Source: Flammeovirgaceae bacterium UBA5008 (GTDB taxonomy: Bacteria > Bacteroidota > Bacteroidia > Cytophagales > Cyclobacteriaceae). From it: a DNA stretch of 64,000 nt. The position numbers and the translations under genes are program-made. A model generated the notes under the pieces. That model was given only the letters and a program-made list of their open reading frames with translations. It did no database searches and was not told where the DNA came from. The stretch spans positions 62,263 through 126,262 of the forward strand of contig DGYK01000031.1 of the NCBI GenBank assembly GCA_002398365.1, given 5' to 3'. Numbering within the stretch: position 1 is the stretch's first letter; every line of letters begins with the position of its first letter. Of this stretch, positions 1-9,722 are shown piece after piece.

Positions 1-1
1 T

Positions 2-1195
2 CCGGAATCAGAACGTGTATCAGGGAAAGGCTTCAAGTTACTGAATGCGACAGCAGCCATTAAAAGTGCTAGAGAAAAGAAGGAAGCGATGGTGATTAAC
101 TGGGAATTATCAGGTGATCAAAATAGCATTACAGGATTTAGTGTTGAAAGATCCAGAACAGTCAATGGCACATTTGAGGCGGTAAACAAAAGCAATTTAA
201 GTTCGACTACTTTTACTTATACAGATGACAAGCCAATAAGTACCAGTTATTACAGAATCAAAGTATTAGGAGAAAACGGACAAGAGAATTTTTCTTTTCC
301 ATATTTAGCGCAACTTGCAGACAGCGTCCCACCTGCCCCGCCAAAAGGTTTGAGAATCGTGATCGATACTTTAGGGGTTGCGAAACTTACTTGGACTCCC
401 AATCAGGAGAATGACTTATTGGGGTATCGCGTTTATCGGTCAAATTTTGCTAAATCTGAATATTCACAAATAAACAGGGATCCTTTCCTGCAAGCTTCTT
501 TCCTCGATTCAGTTAACATTAACCGACTTGACTCTAAAATTTATTACAAGTTGGTGGCTATCGATCGCAGATTTAATCCCTCAGATTTTTCTGAGCCGGT
601 AGCAGTTGAATTACCTGATATTATCCCTCCACTTCCGCCAGTTATTGAATCGGTCCTATCAACTTCGCATGGCGTAAAAATTACTTGGGGACCGAGTGCA
701 AGTGATGATGTGCTGTATTATAAATTGTTGCGAAGGCAGCAGAATGTGACTAAATGGGATACTATCTATACGATTAATCAAAGTGATTCTCTTCAGTTTA
801 CGGATAGGAACTTGGGGGCTGGGCGAGAATACCTTTACGTGATAATAGCCATTGACAAATCTAAACTAAAATCGCAGCTATCATCCTTTGTATCTGGCAG
901 AATGATAAATAACCTTCCTAAGCCACCTATTACCGATATTAAAGTGCAAGTTGATCGTGTCGAGAAAAGTATTACCCTAGTGTGGAGGTATCCAGAGAGA
1001 GACATCTCCAAATTTCTGATTTACCGTGCCGTAGATAATGAACCGCTTACACTTTACAAGACATTATCCGGAGATAATGACAAAATGAAGGACATGAACT
1101 TAAAGATTGGGGCAGACTTTAAATTTAGAATAAAAGCAATTGCTAAAGAAGGAGCAGAATCTGCCCTTTCGGAAGAAATTGCTATTAAATTTTAG
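2..1195 (+). CDS. Fibronectin type III repeat protein, 5' end outside window
   Basis: This is the C-terminal part of a protein built from fibronectin type III modules. The frame is open from base 2, with no stop before the first Met codon at 89, so the real N-terminus and any signal peptide lie upstream of the window. About four FN3-like modules of roughly 90 residues follow one another, each with the conserved Trp of strand B (VINWEL, KLTWTP, KITWGP, TLVWRY). Proline-rich linkers (PPAPPKG, PPLPPVI) separate some of them. No catalytic motif and no T9SS sorting domain is visible at the end (EIAIKF). The stop lies 3 nt before the next start, so the two genes are probably co-transcribed. A surface or extracellular binding or scaffold role is inferred from the fold and neighbours only. 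Confidence 0.85.
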   Translation, partial: PESERVSGKGFKLLNATAAIKSAREKKEAMVINWELSGDQNSITGFSVERSRTVNGTFEAVNKSNLSSTTFTYTDDKPISTSYYRIKVLGENGQENFSFPYLAQLADSVPPAPPKGLRIVIDTLGVAKLTWTPNQENDLLGYRVYRSNFAKSEYSQINRDPFLQASFLDSVNINRLDSKIYYKLVAIDRRFNPSDFSEPVAVELPDIIPPLPPVIESVLSTSHGVKITWGPSASDDVLYYKLLRRQQNVTKWDTIYTINQSDSLQFTDRNLGAGREYLYVIIAIDKSKLKSQLSSFVSGRMINNLPKPPITDIKVQVDRVEKSITLVWRYPERDISKFLIYRAVDNEPLTLYKTLSGDNDKMKDMNLKIGADFKFRIKAIAKEGAESALSEEIAIKF

Positions 1196-1198
1196 CGC

Positions 1199-4100
1199 AT
1201 GAAGATAACTAGGTCCGTATTTTTTTGCTTTACACTAGTTCTTGAATTGGCTTGCCTTAAAGCTGTTGGACAAGGTTTTGTCGTCACGGATGCCACTTCA
1301 GGAGTAATTCAAGGTTGCGACTGTGCTTGGGCACCTGTGCATACCTATGATGTAACATATACCTTAAATTACAATTCAGCAGGTCGCCCAACGGGTGTTA
1401 ATGTTAACTATAGTTGTATAATTTTTGATGATCTAATACCTCCTTTGTGTCCAAATACTACATGCATAAGCTCATATAGTTTTGGGTTGCCAAATGTTGA
1501 CTGTTTAGACCCAACCGTTTATACAATTGGTGGTTGCACCAGAACAGATCTTATTATTTCATGGCAACCTGTTCCTATTTTTTTACCTTCATCTACACCT
1601 AAAAACTATTGTGCGACTGAAACCATTACACTAGTGGCACCAAACTATTATAGTAGCTACAATTGGGAGTATAGAACGCAAAATATTGGTTGGACTCAGT
1701 TTAAGAGTACTACGGCACCTACAGTTACAGTTAATGCACAGGAAATTTTCGGTGCAAATCTTAATAGCTATATGACCGCGGCAAGCAAGAATATACAGTT
1801 TAGATATTCAGTCAGCTCATGTACACCATATAGCAATGTTTTGACAGGCTATTCTTTTTCCGCTGATCAAATTTTTGCTACAGCCGCTTCCGCAACTAAA
1901 CCAACATGTGCTGGAGGATCTGATGCTACAGTTACCATAACTAATTTAAACCGAGTATTACTTCCGAGTGAGAACTTAGTAACCAGCTTATATGCCGGTA
2001 ATACTTTAGATGGAAGTAACTTACCCAATACACCTCTTAAAGGACAAGCTAATGGTATCACTGTTACTAACTTGCAAGCCGGAACCTATTATGCATTAAT
2101 TGAAAGTAATTACGGTAATTGTGGAACCCCTGTTTTTGTACAAGTCATAGTTCCGCCAGGGCCACAGAGCGTATTGTCTATAGTTAGTGCGAATGTTACA
2201 TCTAACTATAACGGTGCCCAGATAAGGTGCCCGGCATCAACTGACGGACAGATAACTATTAACGCAAGTGGGGGAAGCCCGCCATACAGTTACAGCGTTG
2301 ATGGTTCGGCATTTGTTTCTACCAACGTATTCAATAATAATCTGGGGGCCGGTTCTCATACAGTAAATGTGAAAGATTCATGTCCTACGCCTGCAACAGC
2401 ATCTACCACAGTTAGTATTATTTCGCCACCAACGTTAACGGTTCCGTTAGCCCTCCCCACTTTTTGCAATAATGGAAGTAATGGCCAAATCTCAATTACT
2501 GCTTCAGGTGGCACAGGTACCCTTTTCTATAGTATAAACAATGGCTTAACATATTTTCCAAATAATAACGTATTTACAGATCTGGCCTCTGGAGATTATT
2601 TGGTCAAAGTGAAGGATTTGAATGAATGTATTGTTAACTATGGCTCCGTTACTGTTCCAAACCCCTTAAATGCCGGATCAATCTCCATCAACCAGCCCAC
2701 ATGTTCGGGCACTATATATGGCACCATCTCCATCACCGGAGTATCAGGCGGCACTCCTGCCCACACGTGGCAGATTTATAACCTTTCGAATTTGGCTGTA
2801 TCAACATCAAAAGCAGTTACAGATACTATCCATATAGCCTCTGGAACCTATTATGCAAAAGCGACAGATGCCAAAGGTTGTTCTGTTAACACATCTAACT
2901 TTGTCGTGAACGCTCCGATTACCGCAAGCTATACTTCTGATCCTGCCAGTTGTTCAACTGTTAGTGATGGCTCATTAACAATAACAGGTGTGACTGGTGG
3001 TAATGGCTCTTACACATATTCCATTAATAATGGACCCTTTGGCTCAAGCCCTACTTTCTCTTCATTAGCGACTGGCGCTACGTATGTATTAAAAGTAAAA
3101 GATGGGAATGATTGTGTGTTTACAATCAACAACGCTGCTGTCGCATTAAAACCGGCAATCACGGGAGCGATTTCGCAAACTTCATTTATTAATTGTTTTG
3201 GCCAGTCAACCGCTTCCATTTCTGTGACACCTTCTGGAGGCACCGCGCCTTATACATACGCTTGGTCAAATAGTGTTACCACTCAAAACAATCCAAACAT
3301 TCCCGCAGGAAGTTACAATGTCACCATTACAGACAGTAAAACATGTACGGGAACAGCAAGTATTTCGATTTCTCAACCAACGGCATTAACCGTTACACCG
3401 AGTACAACCAATATCAGTTGCAAAGGTGGTAATAATGGAAGCATTAACTTAGTCGTAAACGGTGGCACTGGTTTAAAAACTTTTCTGTGGTCGAATGGCG
3501 CAACCTCTCAAAATATTTCGGGCCTTGCACCGGGATCTTATTCTGTCACAGTCACCGATGCGAATGGTTGTGTTAACAATTCCACAAGCGTAACTATAAC
3601 GGAACCAGTTGCACCGGTCGCGGTTTCTCTCCAATCAAAAACGAATGCCACTTGTTTTGGTTTGTCGAATGGCAGTATTCTGGTAACTGCATCCGGAGGA
3701 ACCGGAACCATTACTTACAGTAAAGATGGCACCAATTTTCAAGCGAGCGCCAGCTTTACGGGTCTCGCGCCAGGCAACTACACCATCACTGCGAAAGATG
3801 CAAACAATTGTACGCAAGTAACTTCATCCATTAGCATCACACAACCAGCAGCGGCTCTCGCAATTTCTGGAATAGTAAAAAGTAATCCCATGTGTGCTGG
3901 CAACGCCAATGGAAGTTTGGTGGTGTCAGTTACTGGCGGCACTGCACCCTATCAATACTCCTTGGATGGTACAAACTTTGTTTTGTCTAATACCATTAGT
4001 GGATTGATGGCTGGCAATTATGTGGTGACCGTAAAAGACGCAAATAATTGTACAGTCGTTTCTGCTTCTCAATCATTAGTCAACCCTGCAGCACTTACGG

Positions 4101-7100
4101 CTACGGTTAATGCTTCACCACAAAGTTGTTCAGCCATCGTAGACGGACGATTGACTGTTTCTGCATCTGGAGGAACAGGCGCGTTACAGTATTCCATTGA
4201 TGGAACAAATTTTCAAGCCAGTTCTGTTTTTAATGGATTGCTGGCTAACAATTATACCGTCACCATAAAGGATGCAAACAATTGTTCCATCACTCGTCCT
4301 GCAACAATTACTACGGTTACTGCCATAGCTGGCTCTATTTCTCAAACGGCATTCATCAATTGCTTCGGACAAAGTACTGCCGCACTTAATCTTTCTGTAT
4401 CCGGAGGAACAGGACCATTTACTTTCCTTTGGAATAATGGCGCGACCTCACAGAATATTAGTTCGCTGCCTGCTGGTAATTATTCCGTTACCATGACAGA
4501 CTCGAAAGGCTGCACAGGCTCAGCTAGTTTTTCAGTGACACAACCTGTAGCGTTAACTGCCTCCACCACTACTTCCAATTACAATGGATTTGGAGTGACC
4601 TGTAATGGTGCCCCTACCGGTTTTATTAATTTGACTGTATCAGGCGGTACTTCACCGTATACTTACGCGTGGTCGAATGGTGCAACTGTGAAAGATATTT
4701 CAAGTTTAACGGCTGGCTCGTATTCAGTTACTGTGACTGATTCGAAAGGATGCACAATTATAACATCGGCTAACTTAACTACACCCACTACAGTGGCAGT
4801 TGCGCTCGCAAGCAAAACCAATGTGACCTGCAATGGCGGAACCGATGGAGCTGTCATACTCAACGCGTCAGGAGGAGCAGGAACTTATAATTATTCAAAA
4901 GATGGAATCGTTTGGCAAGCGAGCAACACATTTACTGCTTTACCGCAAGGATCATATACATTCTTGGCGAGAGATCAGAATAACTGCAGTAGTCCAACGC
5001 CATTAGCGGTAACCATTACACAACCTGCAGCGATCACAATCACCTTTTCCGGATTTCAAAATGCAAACTGCAGTGCGGCAGACGGAGCTGTTCAAGCGAT
5101 TGCATCGGGAGGAACGGGTGCGTTAACCTATCAGTGGAGAGATCAGGCAAATAATGTCGTTGGTAATTCTTCCAACTTATCGAATGTCATTAGCGGAAAT
5201 TATTCGGTAACGGTAACCGATCAATCATCATGTTCGAAAACGTTGGCCACATCTGTAGGCTCTAATGGGGGTGCTGTATTTACAGTGGGTTCACTTGTAA
5301 GTACTTCGTGTTTTAATTCTACCGATGGAAAAGCACAAGTAAATATTTCAAGTGGAGTAGGTCCATTTACAATCACCTGGAGCAGCGGAGAAACGGGCAC
5401 TTCAGCTATTCAATTGCCGGGTGGTAGTAATTCAGTGACCATAAAAGATGCAAGCAATTGTTCGGTGTCATCCACTTTTACGATTCCATCACCTGCGGCC
5501 ATATCATTGAGTGTAATTACTAAAACATCTCCTGATTGTGTTGGAGGAAATAATGGTAGTATACAAGTGACAGCAATAGGAGGAAACGGTGGTTATTCGT
5601 ATCAATGGAATGGTGCCAGTGGAACCAACATTCTTTCCGGAATTTCGAATGGCACATACACCTTGCAAGTAAAAGATTCTAAAAATTGTTTGTTGAGCCA
5701 AGCAATTACGCTGAATGATCCAACGCCAATTACAATTGCCACCGTAAACCAGATCGCTCCTTCTTGCGCTTCATCAGCAGATGGAAGTGTTCAAGTTTCG
5801 TCTTCCGGAGGAAACGGAGGTTTTACTTATTCATGGAATACCGGAGCCACAGGCGCATCGATCAATGGCCTGACGGGTGGAACCTACACTGTTACGGCAA
5901 AAGATGCTAAGAATTGTGCGCAAGTAAAATCCATTACATTGACTGCGCCTGCGCCACTCAATCTATTCATCGCTAATTCAACACAAGTCAGTTGTTTTGC
6001 CAGTGCAAATGGAAGCGTTACTCTTTCTGCTTCGGGTGGAACAGGAACCTATCAATTCTCCATCAACGGGGGAAGCACGTGGCAAACATCTCCTTCTTTT
6101 ACCGACTTACCAGCAAACACCTTCACTGCTTCTACCAGAGACAGCAATGGCTGTATTGGCACAACCAGCGTAACGATCACCCAACCGTCTGGTTTATCGA
6201 GCACGATCAGTTCAACTATCAATACCACATGTGGACTGGCAAATGGTTCGGCTATTGCGTCCGGATTGGGCGGCACTGCACCTTATACGTATCAATGGTT
6301 CAACGCAGCCAACCAATTAGTCGCCTCTACCAATACATTACAAAATGCAAGTGCCGGTAACTACGAGGTAATAACCACTGATGCAAATTCCTGCACCTTT
6401 GCAAAAATAGTTACCATTGCTCCGTCTGCGAATGTCAGTTTCTCCATCGCTAATGTGATAGCAACAAAATGTTCAACCTCTTCCGATGGATCAGCGCAGG
6501 TTTCTAATGTAGTGGGCAAAGCACCTTACACTTATTTGTGGTCGAGTGGAGAAACAACTGTTGCCGCTGCGCAATTAACGGCCGGCACCAATACAGTAAA
6601 AGTAACAGATGCCGATGGCTGTTCGTTGCAACAAACTTTTTCTGTCACTTCGCCTTCGGCAATTTCATTAATTGCTGAAACCATTTTTGCGCCTGTTTGC
6701 ACTGGGGGCAACGGATCTATTCAAGTCACGGCCGCAGGAGGAACAGCTCCGTATTCATTTTTATGGAACGGTCAGCCCGGAACTTCTTTTATCCAAAACA
6801 TCAAAGCGGGCAGTTATCAGTTAGAAGTGAAAGATGCCAACGGATGTTCTTTCACTAAATCTTTTTTAATGAACGACCCTCCTCCGTTTACGATTGATTT
6901 AGGTCCGGATAAAAAAATATGTACAGGAGGTATATTAACGATTACGTCACCCATCGATGCAGCAGATTATTTGTGGACTTCCTTAGCTGGTTTTAACAAA
7001 ACCGGTAAGCAAGTTACATTGACACAACCGGGCGTTTACAAACTCCGGGTTACGAACAACAATGGTTGTATAGCCGAAGATTCATTTGAACTCACCACTT

Positions 7101-7654
7101 CGAATGACCTTTTGAAAGCCGACTTCCTGATGGCTCCTACTGCGTATGTGAATGACACCATTATAGTAATCGATATTAGTTGGCCGCTGCCCGATCAGAT
7201 CACTTGGTCATTTCCAACCGAGGCGACTGTCATTTTGCAATCGCAGGATTATTCATCCATTCTGTTTAAGAAGGAAGGAGTTTATCCGGTGAAGCTAACA
7301 GCCAAACTAGCCGAGTGTCAGAGTGAATACACGGCATCCATTGAAATACTAAAAGCAGGTGAAGCGGGTGGGGGCTCCGGAGGTGGTAGCACTGACCTGA
7401 TTAAGTTGCTACAAGCATTTCCTAATCCAACAGCACAAGGCTCCGTCAATTTAAAATTAGAATTAAATGAAGTAGCTCCCGTGCGCGTGCGTTTGGTAAG
7501 CTTGCAAGGTAATGTGATTGTCACTGATTTTAGTGATAGCGGTAAGGACGCCTATGATTTTGAAATAACACTTCAAGGCGTAGCACCGGGTGTTTATTTC
7601 TTATTAGTAGATGTAAAAGATCAAAAACGAGTAGTGAGGATTGTGATTTTATAA
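1199..7654 (+). CDS. Giant SprB-repeat surface protein with T9SS type A sorting domain
   Basis: A 2151-residue secreted protein. It starts with a signal peptide (hydrophobic core near VFFCFTLVLELACL, then AVGQG). Residues ~220-1900 carry about 20 copies of a 75-85 residue SprB-type repeat. Each copy has a core such as ASGGTGxxxYSxDG, then a loop ending in GxYxVTVxDxNxC. A PKD-like segment follows at ~1985-2055, then a GGGSGGGS linker, then a typical type A C-terminal sorting domain from ~2068 (FPNPTAQG ... GVYFLLV ... VVRIVIL). In this family the last domain directs export through the type IX system and surface attachment. The best known relative by repeat type is the gliding adhesin SprB of Flavobacterium johnsoniae, but the repeat occurs in many adhesins and no gliding role is shown here. 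Many repeats contain a single Cys in the DxNNC motif. It is probably in an operon with the preceding FN3 gene. Confidence 0.93.
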   Translation: MKITRSVFFCFTLVLELACLKAVGQGFVVTDATSGVIQGCDCAWAPVHTYDVTYTLNYNSAGRPTGVNVNYSCIIFDDLIPPLCPNTTCISSYSFGLPNVDCLDPTVYTIGGCTRTDLIISWQPVPIFLPSSTPKNYCATETITLVAPNYYSSYNWEYRTQNIGWTQFKSTTAPTVTVNAQEIFGANLNSYMTAASKNIQFRYSVSSCTPYSNVLTGYSFSADQIFATAASATKPTCAGGSDATVTITNLNRVLLPSENLVTSLYAGNTLDGSNLPNTPLKGQANGITVTNLQAGTYYALIESNYGNCGTPVFVQVIVPPGPQSVLSIVSANVTSNYNGAQIRCPASTDGQITINASGGSPPYSYSVDGSAFVSTNVFNNNLGAGSHTVNVKDSCPTPATASTTVSIISPPTLTVPLALPTFCNNGSNGQISITASGGTGTLFYSINNGLTYFPNNNVFTDLASGDYLVKVKDLNECIVNYGSVTVPNPLNAGSISINQPTCSGTIYGTISITGVSGGTPAHTWQIYNLSNLAVSTSKAVTDTIHIASGTYYAKATDAKGCSVNTSNFVVNAPITASYTSDPASCSTVSDGSLTITGVTGGNGSYTYSINNGPFGSSPTFSSLATGATYVLKVKDGNDCVFTINNAAVALKPAITGAISQTSFINCFGQSTASISVTPSGGTAPYTYAWSNSVTTQNNPNIPAGSYNVTITDSKTCTGTASISISQPTALTVTPSTTNISCKGGNNGSINLVVNGGTGLKTFLWSNGATSQNISGLAPGSYSVTVTDANGCVNNSTSVTITEPVAPVAVSLQSKTNATCFGLSNGSILVTASGGTGTITYSKDGTNFQASASFTGLAPGNYTITAKDANNCTQVTSSISITQPAAALAISGIVKSNPMCAGNANGSLVVSVTGGTAPYQYSLDGTNFVLSNTISGLMAGNYVVTVKDANNCTVVSASQSLVNPAALTATVNASPQSCSAIVDGRLTVSASGGTGALQYSIDGTNFQASSVFNGLLANNYTVTIKDANNCSITRPATITTVTAIAGSISQTAFINCFGQSTAALNLSVSGGTGPFTFLWNNGATSQNISSLPAGNYSVTMTDSKGCTGSASFSVTQPVALTASTTTSNYNGFGVTCNGAPTGFINLTVSGGTSPYTYAWSNGATVKDISSLTAGSYSVTVTDSKGCTIITSANLTTPTTVAVALASKTNVTCNGGTDGAVILNASGGAGTYNYSKDGIVWQASNTFTALPQGSYTFLARDQNNCSSPTPLAVTITQPAAITITFSGFQNANCSAADGAVQAIASGGTGALTYQWRDQANNVVGNSSNLSNVISGNYSVTVTDQSSCSKTLATSVGSNGGAVFTVGSLVSTSCFNSTDGKAQVNISSGVGPFTITWSSGETGTSAIQLPGGSNSVTIKDASNCSVSSTFTIPSPAAISLSVITKTSPDCVGGNNGSIQVTAIGGNGGYSYQWNGASGTNILSGISNGTYTLQVKDSKNCLLSQAITLNDPTPITIATVNQIAPSCASSADGSVQVSSSGGNGGFTYSWNTGATGASINGLTGGTYTVTAKDAKNCAQVKSITLTAPAPLNLFIANSTQVSCFASANGSVTLSASGGTGTYQFSINGGSTWQTSPSFTDLPANTFTASTRDSNGCIGTTSVTITQPSGLSSTISSTINTTCGLANGSAIASGLGGTAPYTYQWFNAANQLVASTNTLQNASAGNYEVITTDANSCTFAKIVTIAPSANVSFSIANVIATKCSTSSDGSAQVSNVVGKAPYTYLWSSGETTVAAAQLTAGTNTVKVTDADGCSLQQTFSVTSPSAISLIAETIFAPVCTGGNGSIQVTAAGGTAPYSFLWNGQPGTSFIQNIKAGSYQLEVKDANGCSFTKSFLMNDPPPFTIDLGPDKKICTGGILTITSPIDAADYLWTSLAGFNKTGKQVTLTQPGVYKLRVTNNNGCIAEDSFELTTSNDLLKADFLMAPTAYVNDTIIVIDISWPLPDQITWSFPTEATVILQSQDYSSILFKKEGVYPVKLTAKLAECQSEYTASIEILKAGEAGGGSGGGSTDLIKLLQAFPNPTAQGSVNLKLELNEVAPVRVRLVSLQGNVIVTDFSDSGKDAYDFEITLQGVAPGVYFLLVDVKDQKRVVRIVIL

Positions 7655-7658
7655 TTAC

Positions 7659-7733
7659 CAGTCCTTGGTCACTGGTCAATAGTCAATATTGTAATTATGA
7701 CCAATGACCATTGACTAATGACTAATGACTTTT
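7659..7733. repeat. GACCAAT-word intergenic repeat island (inverted arms)
   Basis: The gap between the SprB-repeat gene and the barrel gene is filled by degenerate copies of short words (GGTCACT, GGTCAAT, AGTCAAT, then GACCAAT, GACCATT, GACTAAT). The left half carries the GGTCA orientation and the right half the TGACC orientation, so the transcript can fold into an imperfect hairpin. It may act as a 3' end structure or be a mobile simple repeat. A related copy sits inside the large toxin gene at 11697-11752 and shares an exact 13-mer (7698-7710 and 11724-11736). Confidence 0.7.
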
Positions 7734-7752
7734 GAGAATTAGATAAAAGGAA

Positions 7753-9498
7753 ATGAAAAGATTAGTACCATATCATAGTTATGCTACAAGCCTAAGACTA
7801 GCTTGTTGCATCTTTGTGATTGGGGCATTTTTTCGATCAGATGTTTACAGCCAGAACCTCGAGACCATCGGTAAGGAGAAACCGATAAAAATCTCAGGTG
7901 GTGTTTCGTTGAGTCAGATTGGCTATGCCGCTAGCGGTATAAGTAGCAGACGTGATCCTTATTCATACTACGCGACCGGAAATTTAAATGTGAGTTTGTA
8001 TGGTTGGAGTATTCCACTGAGCTTTAGTTACTCCAATCAGGGAGTTTCATTCCAGCAACCCTTCAATCAATTTTCAATGCATCCCACCTACAAGTGGATT
8101 ACACTTCATGCTGGATTCACCAGTATGAATTTTTCGCCTTACACTGTTGGCGGTCATTTGTTCAGTGGAGTAGGAGTAGATGCCAATCCCACTAGTAAAT
8201 TACGAATAAGTGCGCTCTATGGTCGCTTTTTAAAAGCAGTTCAGCCCGACACAACGGCCGGATCAAAAGTGCAAGCTGCCTATGATCGTTATGGATATGG
8301 TATGAAGTTGGGCTATGGAGATGGTAAAGATTTTGTGGAAGCCATTGTGTTCCGGGCACAAGACGAACAACAATCAATCCGCTTCGTGCCGGAGACGCAA
8401 GGCATCTTGCCGCAGGAAAATTTAGTTCTGGGATTTACCGGAGGCAAATCATTGTTCCAAAAATTATTAGTGCGTTTTGAGTGGGCTACCAGCGCGATCA
8501 CCCGAGATACGCGCGCAGGTCAAACCACCACTGAAAATCCGTTAGGTAATGTGGGTGGACTTTTCACTCCGCGCACTTCATCCTCTTACTACAATGCGAT
8601 GAAGGCCAATGTCACCTACCAGGGCAACGGTTATTCAGTGGGAATGGGTTACGAGCGTATCGACCCGCAATACAGAACATTAGGCTCCTATTTTTTCAAC
8701 AACGATTTGGAAAACATTACGGTCAACGCGGCCACGGCAGTATTACAGGGCAAAGTAAATTTGTCGGCCAACGTAGGCACGCAGCGCGATAACCTCGATG
8801 AGAGCAAAGCCACTACCATGAGGCGGGTGGTGACAGCTTTGAATGTAGCCTTTGCACCATCACAGAAATTTAACTTATCAGTTTCCTATTCGAGCTTTCA
8901 ATCGTTCACCAATGTCCGTTCGCAGTTTGTGAACATCAACCGACTCACACAGTTTGATTTTTTAGATACACTCAACTTCACACAAATTAGTCAGAACGCC
9001 AACATTAATTCCATGTATCAGTTGGGCAACAATAAAAACAGGCGACAAACCATCAGTCTTAATTTGACCGCGCAGGATGCTTCTGATAAGCAGGGACAAG
9101 TAGAACAAAATTCCGGATTGCGTTTTTATAATTTCAATTCATCCTATAGCCTGTCGCTGACGCCACAGAGCCTTACTCTTTCAACTTCATTTAATCTAAG
9201 TATGAGCGATGGGGTTGCATCACAATCGCGCACCTTCGGACCAACGGTGGCGGTCACAAAACAGTTCTTCGAAAAGAAATTACGAACCACGGCTTCCATC
9301 TCGCATAATGAGTCGTATGCCAATGGTTTGCATACCGGAAGTATTTTAAATGGCAGACTATCCGGCAACGTGTCGATTAAAAAGAAACATAATATTAACT
9401 TAAGCACAGTAGTAGTAAATCGAAACAGTGTTCAAGAAGGCGCAGCAAAATCCTTCACCGAATTTACTGCTACGCTTGGGTATGTGTATTCTTTTTAG
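7753..9498 (+). CDS. Putative outer-membrane beta-barrel protein
   Basis: A 581-residue exported protein that I cannot assign to a named family. A signal peptide is visible (hydrophobic LACCIFVIGAFF, then DVYSQN). The mature part is rich in alternating polar/aromatic strands (NLNVSLYGWSIPLSFSYS, KFNLSVSYSS, SYSLSLTPQSLTLS) and ends in an aromatic strand with terminal Phe (LGYVYSF). Both features are usual for outer-membrane barrels. Strands seem to run over the whole length, suggesting a large barrel. It lies between the SprB-repeat gene and the ART toxin-like gene, in the same orientation but with gaps of 98 and 220 nt. It could serve as an outer-membrane partner or anchor for one of these surface proteins, which is inference from position only. 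Confidence 0.75.
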   Translation: MKRLVPYHSYATSLRLACCIFVIGAFFRSDVYSQNLETIGKEKPIKISGGVSLSQIGYAASGISSRRDPYSYYATGNLNVSLYGWSIPLSFSYSNQGVSFQQPFNQFSMHPTYKWITLHAGFTSMNFSPYTVGGHLFSGVGVDANPTSKLRISALYGRFLKAVQPDTTAGSKVQAAYDRYGYGMKLGYGDGKDFVEAIVFRAQDEQQSIRFVPETQGILPQENLVLGFTGGKSLFQKLLVRFEWATSAITRDTRAGQTTTENPLGNVGGLFTPRTSSSYYNAMKANVTYQGNGYSVGMGYERIDPQYRTLGSYFFNNDLENITVNAATAVLQGKVNLSANVGTQRDNLDESKATTMRRVVTALNVAFAPSQKFNLSVSYSSFQSFTNVRSQFVNINRLTQFDFLDTLNFTQISQNANINSMYQLGNNKNRRQTISLNLTAQDASDKQGQVEQNSGLRFYNFNSSYSLSLTPQSLTLSTSFNLSMSDGVASQSRTFGPTVAVTKQFFEKKLRTTASISHNESYANGLHTGSILNGRLSGNVSIKKKHNINLSTVVVNRNSVQEGAAKSFTEFTATLGYVYSF

Positions 9499-9540
9499 GA
9501 CTTGGGACTTGGGGATGAGAACTTAGGCATTGGGACTTAC
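9498..9540. repeat. GGACTTG-word intergenic repeat island
   Basis: Directly after the barrel gene stop come degenerate copies of GGACTTG/GGACTTA/GGCATTG (about five units in 43 nt). It is a different word from the islands at 7659, 28399 and 48772 but has the same kind of arrangement. No inverted right arm is visible here. Confidence 0.55.
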
Positions 9541-9594
9541 AGTATAGGAGTTAGAATTTTTTATGCTGAATATATAAAAAGAAGATAGATTGTT

Positions 9595-9722
9595 ATGATT
9601 CAAAGTTTGGATGAATTTAAGATGTTAAAAAAGCAATTGAGGCGGCTGAGAGGATTTATAGCAATGTTTACAATTGGAATTACTTTGATAAGGATACCGT
9701 TCGCAAACAATTAGTTCAGTGA
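9595..9722 (+). pseudogene. Possible decayed 3' gene fragment
   Basis: From about 9621 to the TGA at 9720-9722 one frame reads like the end of a real protein (DVKKAIEAAERIYSNVYNWN, then FDKDTVRKQLVQ). The same reading continues upstream only in another frame, from the ATG at 9595 (MIQSLDEFK), which implies a frameshift near 9620. I do not recognise the parent protein. The fragment overlaps the GTG start of the toxin gene. It may be a remnant left by rearrangement upstream of the toxin gene, or chance. Confidence 0.28.

Noticed and set aside
5992..6360. 122-codon alternative plus frame in the SprB-repeat gene
   Set aside because: Cys/Trp/His-rich shadow of the repeat-coding frame.
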